A stretch of DNA of 64,000 nucleotides from Collinsella sp. AF33-16 (GTDB taxonomy: Bacteria > Actinomycetota > Coriobacteriia > Coriobacteriales > Coriobacteriaceae). The stretch is from contig NZ_QRQC01000002.1 in the NCBI RefSeq assembly GCF_003475325.1, forward strand, positions 62,001-126,000, given 5' to 3'. Position 1 is the first letter of the stretch; each line of letters opens with the position of its first letter. This document shows positions 8,656 to 17,079 of the stretch, piece after piece. The position numbers and the translations under genes are program-made. A model generated the notes under the pieces. The model saw nothing but the letters and a program-made list of their open reading frames with translations, did no database searches and was not told the origin of the DNA.

Positions 8656-10033
8656 CGCTTCCGATCCGCGCCAGCCGATTCGTACACGTCAGCCTGTGCC
8701 GCGCCCTGCCCAGCCTGGCCAGCGTCCGGCACAGCCGACGCAGCGCGCAGCTCAGCCTGCCGCGCGCCCGGTGCAGTCCTCCTCTCGTTTGGCTCAACCT
8801 GCTCAGCGGACGGTTCGACAGCCCACTGCTCGTACGGCCCAGCCTGCAGGCGGTACCCGCTTTAAGCAGCAGGCACCTACCCAGCGAGCACAGGCCCCCC
8901 AATCGCATTCGCATCACGCTCGCGGTTCGCACGGCGTTGCTCCGGCCACGCGATCGAGCTACAACACGCATGCTCGTCGCGGTGCCCAAAAGAAAAGCTC
9001 CCCGGTGCCTATGATTATCGGCGTCGTCGCCGCCGTGCTAGCGCTTGTCGCGATCGTTTTCTTTGTCGTGCCGGCCGTCAAGGGCTTCTTTGTCGGTGAG
9101 GATTCGAAGGTCACGGCTGGTCAGCAGGTTACGGTGACCATTCCTGACGGTGCTTCGGGCGATACGATCGCCTCGATTCTCTCTGAGAACCATATCGTCG
9201 AAAATCCCAAGGATTACTATGCGGCGGTGAAAAAGCTCAACGCCGATATGTCGCTCAAGCCTGGTACTTATTCGTTCACCACGCTCATGGACGCGACTAA
9301 GGTGGTTCAGCAACTCATGGAAGGCCCCAACGCTGGCTCCAATGCGCTGACGATTCCCGAGGGCTTGACGGTCGATCAAGTCGCCGACCGTGTGGCCCAG
9401 GCCTACAACAGCATCTCTAAGGAAGACTTCCTCAACCAGGCCAAGGCCTCCAACTACGTGGACGACTATAGCTTCCTTAGGGGCGCGGCCAATGATTCGC
9501 TCGAGGGCTTCTTGTTCCCCAAGACCTATTCGCTGGGCGATTCGCCGACGGCCGATGGCGTGATTCGCGCTATGCTCGATCAGTTTAAGACCGAGTACAA
9601 GTCGCTTGACTTTGCGAGCTGCGAAGCCAAGATCAAGGAGCGCTACGGTGTGGAGATGTCCGACTACGACATCGTTAACCTTGCCTCGATCGTCGAGCGC
9701 GAGGGCCTCAACGCCGACCAACGTGCGCATGTGGCCTCGGTTTTCTACAACCGCCTTGCCGGCAAGCTCGACGGTCTGCGTTATCTCAACAGCGATGCGA
9801 CCATGATGTATGTCACCGGCGGTGAGGTTACCGCCGACGACCTGCAGAGCGATAGCCCGTATAACACCTATAAGCACGAGGGCCTGCCGCCCACGCCCAT
9901 CTGCTCTCCGTCGCTCGAGGCGCTCAAGACCACCCTTGAGCCGACCGACTCCGATGACCTGTATTTCTACATTACACAGGACGAGGAGTATTTCTCGAAG
10001 ACCTACGAAGAGCACCAACAGTCTTGGAATTGA
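8648..10033 (+). CDS. mltG: endolytic murein transglycosylase MltG
   Basis: A 461-residue protein that cleaves nascent glycan strands at the membrane and sets their length. The ATG at 8648 is chosen for the GAGGAGG just upstream. Residues 1-115 are a low-complexity Gln/Pro/Arg/Ala-rich cytoplasmic region, unusually long for the family. One membrane helix spans about 119-143. The YceG-like domain follows, with the LysM-like part and the catalytic Glu segment LASIVEREGLN, ending with LPPTPICSPSLEAL, a family signature. Confidence 0.94.
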   Translation: MPSASDPRQPIRTRQPVPRPAQPGQRPAQPTQRAAQPAARPVQSSSRLAQPAQRTVRQPTARTAQPAGGTRFKQQAPTQRAQAPQSHSHHARGSHGVAPATRSSYNTHARRGAQKKSSPVPMIIGVVAAVLALVAIVFFVVPAVKGFFVGEDSKVTAGQQVTVTIPDGASGDTIASILSENHIVENPKDYYAAVKKLNADMSLKPGTYSFTTLMDATKVVQQLMEGPNAGSNALTIPEGLTVDQVADRVAQAYNSISKEDFLNQAKASNYVDDYSFLRGAANDSLEGFLFPKTYSLGDSPTADGVIRAMLDQFKTEYKSLDFASCEAKIKERYGVEMSDYDIVNLASIVEREGLNADQRAHVASVFYNRLAGKLDGLRYLNSDATMMYVTGGEVTADDLQSDSPYNTYKHEGLPPTPICSPSLEALKTTLEPTDSDDLYFYITQDEEYFSKTYEEHQQSWN

Positions 10034-10035
10034 TC

Positions 10036-10533
10036 ATGAGGATTTTTAGCCCCAAACGATACGTTGCCTCGGTCGATCGCATCGACCTTGATACCCTGTG
10101 GGCCGACGGCAAACGCGCCATTCTGCTCGATCGCGATAACACCCTGGTGCCGCGCGACACCGAGCAGGTTCCCGCCGCGGTTTCCGCTTGGCTTGACGCC
10201 GCCCGCGCCAAAGGCTTTAAGCTGTGCATGGTGTCCAACAACTGGCATCGCGACCAGGTCATGAGCTCTGCACGCGAGCTGGGACTCGAGGCCATTAGCC
10301 ACGCCATGAAGCCGGCGCCGTTTGCCCTCAAGGCGGGTCTTCAGCGCCTCGGCGCCACGGCCGACGAGGCGGTACTGATCGGTGATCAGCTCTACACTGA
10401 CGTGTGGAGTGGCAATTTAGCCGGCGTCGATACCATCCTGGTAAAGCCGCAGGCGACGCAGGACCTGTGGTATACGCAGATCTTCCGTATTTTTGAGCGC
10501 CGGGCCCTGCGCGACCTTCCCTGCGAGGAATAG
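10036..10533 (+). CDS. YqeG-family HAD-IIIA phosphatase
   Basis: A 165-residue HAD-superfamily hydrolase. ILLDRDNTLVPRD is the nucleophile motif, MVSNNWH the second motif, and IGDQLYTDVWSGN the acidic third motif. Members are similar to phosphatidylglycerophosphatase-type and YqeG phosphatases; the substrate here is unknown. The ATG at 10036 follows the mltG stop by two bases; no strong ribosome site is seen, suggesting translational coupling. An in-frame TTG at 10024 is a less likely start. Confidence 0.88.
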   Translation: MRIFSPKRYVASVDRIDLDTLWADGKRAILLDRDNTLVPRDTEQVPAAVSAWLDAARAKGFKLCMVSNNWHRDQVMSSARELGLEAISHAMKPAPFALKAGLQRLGATADEAVLIGDQLYTDVWSGNLAGVDTILVKPQATQDLWYTQIFRIFERRALRDLPCEE

Positions 10534-10541
10534 GTTTCGCC

Positions 10542-11075
10542 ATGTCTCAGCACATCAAACACGGCTGCGACCATATCTTCTTTATCGGCTTTTTGGGCGC
10601 GGGCAAGTCGACGCTCGCGCGCAACGTCGGCACCATGTTCAAGCGGCGTTTTATCGATACCGATCGCCTGGTCGTGCGCCGTTGCGGCAAGTCGGTAACC
10701 GAGATTTTTGAGACCGAGGGCGAGGACCGTTTTCGCGAGCTCGAGACCTCGGCGCTCCGTTCGCTCCAAAGCGAGCGCAGCCTGTTGGTTTCGTGCGGTG
10801 GCGGTATCGTCGAGACACCGGTGAATATTGAGCTGATGCACGATATGGGTACGTGCGTGTACCTCGAGGGCGACTTCGAGGATTCGATTCGCCAGATTCG
10901 TCGGTCCGACACGCGCCCCGATTTCCGCTCGCCCGAGCATGCCGCGCGCCTGTTTGAGCATCGCCGTCCGCTGTATCGTCAGGCCGCAGATATTACCCTT
11001 GATATTCGCAACAAGTCCTTCGAGGACGTTTCCTACCTTTGTGCCGAGATGCTTTTGGAGCGTGGACTGCTATGA
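10542..11075 (+). CDS. aroK: shikimate kinase
   Basis: A 177-residue P-loop kinase that phosphorylates shikimate at the 3-hydroxyl in aromatic amino-acid synthesis. Motifs are GFLGAGKST (Walker A, residues 16-24), FIDTDRLV with the shikimate-binding Asp, FRELET, and VSCGGGIVE. Length is normal. The stop overlaps the start of the next, aroB-like gene (ATGA), a coupling that is common for aroK-aroB pairs. Confidence 0.94.
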   Translation: MSQHIKHGCDHIFFIGFLGAGKSTLARNVGTMFKRRFIDTDRLVVRRCGKSVTEIFETEGEDRFRELETSALRSLQSERSLLVSCGGGIVETPVNIELMHDMGTCVYLEGDFEDSIRQIRRSDTRPDFRSPEHAARLFEHRRPLYRQAADITLDIRNKSFEDVSYLCAEMLLERGLL

Positions 11076-12181
11076 TTCGCCGTCAACTGATCAATTTCCA
11101 AAATCGCAGTGTCGATGTTCGCGTCGGCTTTAACGCTTTTAGTGAGCTGTCGCGTATGTTTGCCTCGGCCGTGGGCAAGCCCAAGCGTGCGATGGTTGTC
11201 TGGAACAGCGCTGTTTCCGACCGCTTTGGCGAGATCGTTGAGCACGCTCTGGTCGATGCCGGTTTTGCCGTGTCGCTGCTCGTCCTCGAGGTTTCACCTG
11301 CTGGTGCTACGCTTGCCGATGCCGATACCGTCTTTGGCGCCCTGTCGGCTAACGGCATTACCTGCGACGATCTCGTTGTCGCTGTCGGCGACACGGCGAC
11401 CTGCTCGGTCGTTTGCTGGTGTGCCAATCAGTGGTGCGGTCGCACCGAGTGCGCCTTGCTGCCGACGACATTCGACGCCATGCTCACGGTCGCGACGACC
11501 ATGAAGCCCCTCGTCGCCTCGTCCGCGCATGCGCTTCCCGCTATCGCGTTCCGTCCCGAGCCGGGCTTGGTCGTGTGTGACCTCGACCTTGTTCGCGAGG
11601 CGGACCCCGAGGACCTCAAGCTCGGCTATGCGGTACTTGTTGGCACCATGCTTTCGAGCAGCAAGTCCCGCTGGAATCAGTTTACCGAGACCGTTCCCGA
11701 GATTCTCGCGGGCGAGGAGGTCGCGCTCGTCAATGCCGTTCAGTGGTCTCAGACTGCCCGCAAGGACGTACTGATGGCTACGAATCCCAGCGCCCGCCAT
11801 GCGCTCGATTTTGGCAAGACGGGGGAGCGTACCCTGCGCGCCTGCTTGGGCGATGCCGCTTCGCAGGTGCCTGCCTACCAGCTGTTGTCCGAGGGCATGC
11901 GCTTTGAGGCGCGCCTAGCACACGATGCCTGCGACTTCGATATCGATTACGTCTTTGAGGTCGATGACTGCCTGGAGGACTTTGGTATCGAGGAGCTTGC
12001 CTTCGATCTGGAGCCTGCCGCATATATCGAGGAGTTCCGCAGGCAGCAGTTTATCCGCTCGAACCGCAGCATGTTGCCGCTGCCCGCGGCACTCGGCGCC
12101 ATTCGTCTAACGAGCGTTGAGGACGAGGTTCTCGACCGCCATGCTCACGCCTACTTGGCTTCTCGCAAAGAACTTCTCTAA
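11072..12181 (+). CDS. degenerate 3-dehydroquinate synthase-like protein (AroB homologue lacking metal ligands)
   Basis: A 369-residue protein starting at the ATG that overlaps the aroK stop. Its position, length and segments such as VVAVGDTATCSVVCW and LLPTTFDAML align by eye with the NAD-binding part of AroB (GGGVxGD, PTTLLAQVDSSVGGKT). The hallmark residues are gone: the Lys-Thr after SVGG is absent, the Glu of EVIKYG is not present (LKLGYAVLVGTM), and the two metal-binding His of NFGHTFGHA are replaced (DFGKTGERT). A functional dehydroquinate synthase is therefore unlikely; a regulatory or structural role, or a new reaction, is possible. Confidence 0.65.
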   Translation: MIRRQLINFQNRSVDVRVGFNAFSELSRMFASAVGKPKRAMVVWNSAVSDRFGEIVEHALVDAGFAVSLLVLEVSPAGATLADADTVFGALSANGITCDDLVVAVGDTATCSVVCWCANQWCGRTECALLPTTFDAMLTVATTMKPLVASSAHALPAIAFRPEPGLVVCDLDLVREADPEDLKLGYAVLVGTMLSSSKSRWNQFTETVPEILAGEEVALVNAVQWSQTARKDVLMATNPSARHALDFGKTGERTLRACLGDAASQVPAYQLLSEGMRFEARLAHDACDFDIDYVFEVDDCLEDFGIEELAFDLEPAAYIEEFRRQQFIRSNRSMLPLPAALGAIRLTSVEDEVLDRHAHAYLASRKELL

Positions 12182-12218
12182 GATTTATTGACATCCATCG
12201 TCTTTCGTATCATGTTGA

Positions 12219-12288
12219 GGGGCGGGTTTTCAATCGGTTGCGGATTGCATGCGATTCCATCGTTCGGTTGAGACCCGTCCCGTCTTTA
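12219..12288 (+). terminator. hairpin with terminator-like tail between the aroB-like gene and the peptidase gene
   Basis: The bases 12219-12233 can pair with 12268-12282 with one bulge, an inner GGATTGCATGCGATTCC is nearly self-complementary, and TCTTT follows. It may end the aro transcript or form part of the peptidase leader. A TTGACA at 12188-12193 lies upstream, so a promoter before the hairpin is possible. Confidence 0.4.
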
Positions 12289-12313
12289 TGGAGACAACAA
12301 GAAAGGAATCTGC

Positions 12314-13444
12314 ATGTCTGAGTTTGCTGCCGGTCCTGCCGGTCGTATCGAGCGTGTCCGTGCCCTGATGGCTGAGCGCGGCTACGATGCTATCGTGGTG
12401 CGCGACGAGGCCAACCTTCGTTGGCTCACGGGCGTGAAGGGCGTCTTCGATTACACCTTCGAGTTCCCGCACGCTGCGTTTATTACGGCTGACCAGTGCC
12501 TGTTCCATACCGACTCGCGCTACCTCAACAGCTTTGAGGAGAACACGCCTGCCGGCAGCCCCTGGGTCTACGACATGGACGAAGGCACCATCCCCGGTTG
12601 GGTCGCCGGCAAGATCGCGGCCAACAAGTGCCGCGTCTGCGCTGTCGAGGACGACATGCAGATTAACTTCTACCAGGGTATTCAGCGTGGCCTTGAGGAT
12701 CGTTCCGTCGCCTGCATGCTGCCGCTGATGCATGATGACATTCGCAAGATGCGCGCCATCAAGGACGCCGAGGAGATCGAGCTCATGCGCCATGCGCAGT
12801 CGATTACCGACGCCGCCTTCCAGCACATGCTCGGATTTATTAAACCCGGCATGACCGAGAAGCAGGTTCGCAACGAGCTCGAGAACTTTATGTTCGCCAA
12901 CGGCGCCGACAGCTTGGCCTTCGGCTCCATCGTGGCGAGCGGCCCCAATACCGCCAACCCGCATGCCGTCCCGAGCGACCGCGTGATCGAGAAGGGCGAC
13001 TTCGTTCTCATGGATTACGGCGCGGGCTACTGCGACTATCGCTCCGATATGACGCGTACCGTCGTGATGGGCGAGCCCACGCAGGAGCAGCTCGACCTGT
13101 ACGCGCTCGTGCGCCGTACGCACGAGGAGTGCGTCGCCGCCATCCATCCGGGCGTCGAGGGCAACGACATTTTCAAGCTTTCCAAGAAGATCATTGGCGA
13201 TGCCGGCTATGGTGATTACTACAACCATGGTCTGGGTCACGGCGTGGGCATTGACATCCACGAGCTGCCCAACTTCAACCGCAGCAAGAATATCATCGAG
13301 GTCGGCTCGGTTATCACCATGGAGCCCGGCGTCTACCTGCCCGGTGTGGGCGGCGTGCGTCTGGAGGACTACGGCTTGGTCACCGAGAACGGCTACGAGC
13401 CCTTCACCAAGACGCCGCATGACCTTCACGTCATCGATTGCTAG
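12314..13444 (+). CDS. M24 family Xaa-Pro aminopeptidase / dipeptidase
   Basis: A 376-residue pita-bread metallopeptidase that releases N-terminal residues preceding proline. An N-terminal creatinase-like domain (residues 1-130) precedes the catalytic domain with the metal ligands in LMDYGAGYCDYRSDMTRT (two Asp), GLGHGVGIDIHE (His), ITMEPGVYLP (Glu) and GVRLEDYGLV (Glu). AGAAAGGA upstream of the ATG supports the start. It lies directly before efp, which helps ribosomes at proline stretches, an association seen in many bacteria. Confidence 0.92.
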   Translation: MSEFAAGPAGRIERVRALMAERGYDAIVVRDEANLRWLTGVKGVFDYTFEFPHAAFITADQCLFHTDSRYLNSFEENTPAGSPWVYDMDEGTIPGWVAGKIAANKCRVCAVEDDMQINFYQGIQRGLEDRSVACMLPLMHDDIRKMRAIKDAEEIELMRHAQSITDAAFQHMLGFIKPGMTEKQVRNELENFMFANGADSLAFGSIVASGPNTANPHAVPSDRVIEKGDFVLMDYGAGYCDYRSDMTRTVVMGEPTQEQLDLYALVRRTHEECVAAIHPGVEGNDIFKLSKKIIGDAGYGDYYNHGLGHGVGIDIHELPNFNRSKNIIEVGSVITMEPGVYLPGVGGVRLEDYGLVTENGYEPFTKTPHDLHVIDC

Positions 13445-13463
13445 CTCATTTCGATAGATTTTT

Positions 13464-13508
13464 GGGGCGGGACGTCCGGAGCAATTCGGGCGCCCCGCGT
13501 TCTCTTTT
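13464..13508 (+). terminator. intrinsic terminator after the peptidase gene
   Basis: GGGGCG (13464-13469) pairs with CGCCCC (13491-13496), with a nested GGACGTCC palindrome, and is followed by TTCTCTTTTTA. Confidence 0.6.
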
Positions 13509-13540
13509 TATGCGCTCGCTGCAGGCGCCGTCTGCAAGTG

Positions 13541-13546
13541 TATAAT
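13541..13546 (+). promoter_or_regulatory. candidate -10 box of efp
   Basis: A perfect TATAAT lies 58 bases before the efp start codon. The matching -35 region is weak, so this is a moderate candidate for the promoter of the efp-to-recN gene string. Confidence 0.4.
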
Positions 13547-13603
13547 TTCGGTCGTATGTAATTTGGACGCTTGTGCGTTCTGCCCATAAGAAGAAAGGTC
13601 GCT

Positions 13604-14167
13604 ATGTCTACCATTTCTACCGCCGACTTCAAGAATGGCCTCGGTCTCCGTATTAAGGACAAGGTTTATACCATCGTCGAGTTCCAGCACGTCAAGCCGG
13701 GCAAGGGCGGCGCGTTTGTGCGCTACAAGACCCGCGACATCAAGAGCGGCCGCGTCGTCGAGAACACCTGCAACGCCGGTACCAAGTTCGAGAGCGTCAT
13801 GCTCACCACCCGTGAGTTCCAGTATCTCTACAACGATGGCACCGACTACATCTTCATGGACAACGAGTCCTATGAGCAGGTTCCCGTTCCCGAGGACATG
13901 GTGGGCGAGAACTCCAAGTGGCTGCGCGAGAACGACATCTGCCAGCTGCTCTTCGCCGACGATGAGCTCATGGGCGTGACCCCGCCGATGTTCATCGAGA
14001 CCACCATCGTCCAGACCGATCCGGGCTTTAAGGGCGACACCGTCCAGGGTTCCACCAAGCCGGCCACGATCGACACCGGCGCTGTCATCCAGGTCCCCAT
14101 GTACCTCAACGAGGGCGAGGTCATCAAGGTTGACACCCGCGACGGCAAGTTCGTCTCCCGCGTCTAG
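13604..14167 (+). CDS. efp: elongation factor P
   Basis: A 187-residue three-domain translation factor that rescues ribosomes stalled at polyproline. The ATG at 13604 (MSTISTADFKNGL) is preceded by AAGAAAGG. The loop KPGKGGAF places the usually modified Lys at residue 34. The C-terminal domain ends VIKVDTRDGKFVSRV, a typical EF-P ending. No EF-P modification gene is seen in the window. It is followed after 24 bases by the Asp23-like gene. Confidence 0.97.
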   Translation: MSTISTADFKNGLGLRIKDKVYTIVEFQHVKPGKGGAFVRYKTRDIKSGRVVENTCNAGTKFESVMLTTREFQYLYNDGTDYIFMDNESYEQVPVPEDMVGENSKWLRENDICQLLFADDELMGVTPPMFIETTIVQTDPGFKGDTVQGSTKPATIDTGAVIQVPMYLNEGEVIKVDTRDGKFVSRV

Positions 14168-14191
14168 CAACCAACTCTTCTAGGAGGACTC

Positions 14192-14554
14192 ATGCCCCAG
14201 GAAATCAAGATTGACGGCATCGGCATTTCGCCCGATGTTCTGACCGCCATCGTCTCGCGCGCCGTGTCGGATGTCGAGGGCATCGCCTCCGTTGGCGTCA
14301 AGGACCTTGCCACCAACCTTGTCTCCATGATGCTCTCGTCCAAGGCCCCGGCTTCTGAGCCGGCGGTCGAGGCCGAGGTCGTCGGCGACAAGCTCGCGCT
14401 CACCGTGCGCGTCGTGGTGTTCTTTGGCTATCCGTTCAAGAAACTCGCCGAGGCCGTTCGCGCCGCTGTAGTCGCCGCCGTCGATGCCCAGGTGGGCGTC
14501 GAGGTCGAGCGCGTTGACGTTTGTATCGACGGCCTCGTTTTCCCCAAGGAGTAA
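14192..14554 (+). CDS. Asp23/Gls24 family protein
   Basis: A 120-residue protein starting at an ATG preceded by TAGGAGG. It begins with a segment seen in Asp23/Gls24 (YqhY-type) proteins: ISPDVLTAIVSRAVSDVEGI, then the paired beta strands LALTVRVVVFFGYP and VERVDVCIDGLVFP. The YqhY type next to nusB has been connected to control of lipid synthesis in Bacillus; here only its conserved position between efp and nusB supports that link. Confidence 0.85.
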   Translation: MPQEIKIDGIGISPDVLTAIVSRAVSDVEGIASVGVKDLATNLVSMMLSSKAPASEPAVEAEVVGDKLALTVRVVVFFGYPFKKLAEAVRAAVVAAVDAQVGVEVERVDVCIDGLVFPKE

Positions 14555-14557
14555 CCT

Positions 14558-15142
14558 TTGAGCCTTAAGGTTTATCGCGGGCGCACGCTTGCCCGCAGTC
14601 AGGCGCTGCAGCTGCTGTTCCAGGCCGAGGCCACGGACAGCCCGCTCGAGCACGTCCTCGAGGGCGATTTCCTGATCTCGAAGGGTCCCCTCGACCCCTA
14701 TGCGCTGGAGCTGTGCCGCGGTGCCTACGAGCATATCGACCGCATCGACTGCGCTCTGCGCTCCGTTGCCAAGAACTGGGATCTTATGCGCATGCCCGGC
14801 GCCGACCGCAACCTGCTGCGTATCGCTGTCTACGAGATGCGTTTCCTCACCGACGAGGAGGTCTCGGACGCCATCGTGATCAACGAGGCCGTCGAGCTTG
14901 CCAAGGCCTATGGCACCGACCAGTCCGCGTCGTTTGTCAACGGCGTGCTAGGCAAGATCGCTCGCAGCGAGGAGCTGCCGGGTGAGGACCTGTACCAGGA
15001 GCTGTTGGCCGAAGATCGCGCTCGCGAGGAGGCCCAGGCTGCCGAGGCTGCCGCTAAGGTTGCTGTTGCTCAGGCTGAGGCTGGCGTGCTGGCCGAGGAT
15101 GCGGACGCCGCCGAGGCTGTCGTCGACTCCTTCGAGGAGTAG
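14558..15142 (+). CDS. nusB: transcription antitermination factor NusB
   Basis: A 194-residue protein that starts with TTG at 14558 behind AAGGAG. The first 145 residues match NusB (RSQALQLLFQAEATDSPLE, RNLLRIAVYEM, VINEAVELAKAYGTDQSASF, NGVLGKIA). NusB with NusE binds boxA RNA during rRNA transcription. The last 45 residues form an Ala/Glu-rich tail (AEAAAKVAVAQAEAGVLAED) that ordinary NusB lacks. xseB follows after two bases. Confidence 0.93.
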   Translation: MSLKVYRGRTLARSQALQLLFQAEATDSPLEHVLEGDFLISKGPLDPYALELCRGAYEHIDRIDCALRSVAKNWDLMRMPGADRNLLRIAVYEMRFLTDEEVSDAIVINEAVELAKAYGTDQSASFVNGVLGKIARSEELPGEDLYQELLAEDRAREEAQAAEAAAKVAVAQAEAGVLAEDADAAEAVVDSFEE

Positions 15143-15144
15143 TC

Positions 15145-15384
15145 ATGCCAGAGGGTTCTGTCCGCAACTTTGACGAGATCTCGGACCGTCTGGATCAGAT
15201 CATCGCTACCGTTCGCTCCAAGGATACGTCCCTGGAGCGTTCGCTCGATCTGTTTGACGAAGCGATTGAGCTGGGCTCCCGCGCGGTCGATATGGTCGAC
15301 AAGTTTGAGTTGACGCCGCGTGAGGCCGATAAGCTCGAGCAGGAATACGATGAGGATGCGGCAAACGAATCCCAAGATAGCTAG
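15145..15384 (+). CDS. xseB: exodeoxyribonuclease VII small subunit
   Basis: A 79-residue protein with the family pattern FDEISDRLDQIIATVRSKD, then SLERSLDLFDEAIELG. It forms helical subunits that join XseA in a nuclease for single-stranded DNA. The large subunit gene is not next to it, so xseA must be elsewhere. ATG at 15145 lies two bases after the nusB stop with GAGGAG just upstream. Confidence 0.9.
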   Translation: MPEGSVRNFDEISDRLDQIIATVRSKDTSLERSLDLFDEAIELGSRAVDMVDKFELTPREADKLEQEYDEDAANESQDS

Positions 15385-15418
15385 CCGCATCTCCGGATAC
15401 GAATGGTTGATGGCATTC

Positions 15419-16222
15419 ATGAAACGCGTGCGTCTTGATGACGAACTGATTTCACAGGGCATCTGCGCCGATCGCGCGGATGCCCTTCGCACTCTTATGG
15501 CCGGCCTGGTCTCGAGTGGCGGCGAGCGCTTGACTTCGCCGGGCCTTAAGGTGACCCCGGGCCTGCCGCTGCACGTGAAGGGGCGCATTCCCTATGTTGG
15601 CCGCGGCGGCCTTAAGCTCGAAGGTGCGCTCGATGCGTTTGGCATCAATCCGACGGGCCTTGCCTGTCTGGATGTGGGCTGCTCTACCGGCGGCTTTACT
15701 GATTGCCTGCTCAAGCGCGGAGCTGCGACCGTTGTCTCGGTGGACGTGGGTCGCGCACAGTTCGATTGGTCGTTGCGTCAGGACGATCGCGTGACGCTGC
15801 ATGAGCGCACAAACGTGACGCAGCTGCCTGAGCTTGGTTATGCCGGCGCCATCGACCTGGCTGTGTGCGATGTCTCGTTTACCAGCATCGCGAATATAAT
15901 CGACGCCGCGCTGGCGTGCCTGAAGCCTTCGGGTTCGTTCTGCACGCTCGTAAAGCCCCAGTTTGAGGCGCCGGCTGCGCTGGTGGGCGAGGGCGGTATC
16001 GTGACCGACCCCGCCGTCCGCCGCGATACGCTCGTGGCAGCGATTGAGCTTTTTGCCGTCAAGGGCCTGTTCCCGCTTGACGTGTGCGTGTCGCCCATCC
16101 ATGGCGCTAAGGGCAACGTTGAGTTTTTCTTGTACGGCACAAGGTTTGTCCCCGGGGAGCGCGCCGACGATGAGCTGCAATCCCAGGTATCGGTTTTGAG
16201 CGAGAAAGCTGCAACGCTATGA
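15419..16222 (+). CDS. tlyA: TlyA family rRNA 2'-O-methyltransferase / hemolysin-like protein
   Basis: A 267-residue protein with an N-terminal S4 RNA-binding domain (MKRVRLDDELISQGI to about residue 60) and an FtsJ-like methyltransferase domain. The SAM motif is CLDVGCSTGGFTD; later VCDVSFTS and LVKPQFE are catalytic segments. TlyA enzymes methylate C1409 of 16S and C1920 of 23S rRNA. The ATG at 15419 is chosen for its family-like beginning; an ATG at 15410 is also possible, and neither has a strong ribosome site. It overlaps nadK by ATGA. Confidence 0.9.
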   Translation: MKRVRLDDELISQGICADRADALRTLMAGLVSSGGERLTSPGLKVTPGLPLHVKGRIPYVGRGGLKLEGALDAFGINPTGLACLDVGCSTGGFTDCLLKRGAATVVSVDVGRAQFDWSLRQDDRVTLHERTNVTQLPELGYAGAIDLAVCDVSFTSIANIIDAALACLKPSGSFCTLVKPQFEAPAALVGEGGIVTDPAVRRDTLVAAIELFAVKGLFPLDVCVSPIHGAKGNVEFFLYGTRFVPGERADDELQSQVSVLSEKAATL

Positions 16223-17079
16223 AGGTCTTTCTGGTTCCCAATTACTACAAGCAAGAGGCGGTCGAGAGCGGCCTGATGCTCGAGCTTTGGCTGACGCGCC
16301 AGGGCTATGAGGTCGCATGGGCTGCCGACCAGCGATCGAAGATTCAAAGCACGCCTGATATTGACGGCTCCGATCTGGTCATTACGCTCGGCGGCGACGG
16401 TACGCTGCTGCGCGCTGCCCGCATCCTCAACCATCGCGAGATTCCTATCCTTGGTCTTTCCTATGGTCACCTGGGCTTTTTAACTGCTGCGAGCCCCGAG
16501 GAGCGCGACATTCTGCAGGTCGTGAGCGATGCTCTGTCCGGTGAGCTGCACGTGAGCCGCCGCGCCACCATCGCCGCGGATATCGTGTCCGTGCGCGACG
16601 ATGGCACGAAGGATGTCGTGCGCACGTTTGCCCTCAACGATATGGCACTTACGCGCGGCCCCCTGTCCGATATGGTTGAGTTTGACATCACGGTGTCCGG
16701 CCATCATATCGATCGCCTGCGCGGCGACGGTGTCGTCGTTTCGACGGCGACCGGCTCCACCGGCTATGCGCTTTCCGCCGGCGGTCCCATTGTCAGCCCC
16801 GATTACACTGGTATGGTCTGTGTGCCCATCGCCCCGCATACCATACAGGCTCGCGCTTTTTTGACCTCGCCGAGTGATGTCGTCGAGATCTTTATGTCTG
16901 ATGACCGTCCGAGTGTTCCGGCGATCGCTATCGATGGACAGTTTATTACCTGCGATGGCACCGTTGAGAGCGTGGCGGTGCGTCGCGGTCCCGGAGATGT
17001 GCTGCTTCTCGATTACGGTCCCGAGAGCTTCTATAACTCCGTGAGCCGCGTGTTCTACGGAGTGCGTCATGATCGATGA
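16219..17079 (+). CDS. nadK: NAD kinase
   Basis: A 286-residue ATP-NAD kinase that makes NADP. The GGDGTLLRAAR motif lies near residue 58 and the second signature TGSTGYALSAGGP near residue 180, followed by APHT. Full length. The start overlaps the tlyA stop and its end overlaps recN by 11 bases, the usual tlyA-nadK-recN arrangement of Gram-positive bacteria. Confidence 0.96.
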   Translation: MKVFLVPNYYKQEAVESGLMLELWLTRQGYEVAWAADQRSKIQSTPDIDGSDLVITLGGDGTLLRAARILNHREIPILGLSYGHLGFLTAASPEERDILQVVSDALSGELHVSRRATIAADIVSVRDDGTKDVVRTFALNDMALTRGPLSDMVEFDITVSGHHIDRLRGDGVVVSTATGSTGYALSAGGPIVSPDYTGMVCVPIAPHTIQARAFLTSPSDVVEIFMSDDRPSVPAIAIDGQFITCDGTVESVAVRRGPGDVLLLDYGPESFYNSVSRVFYGVRHDR

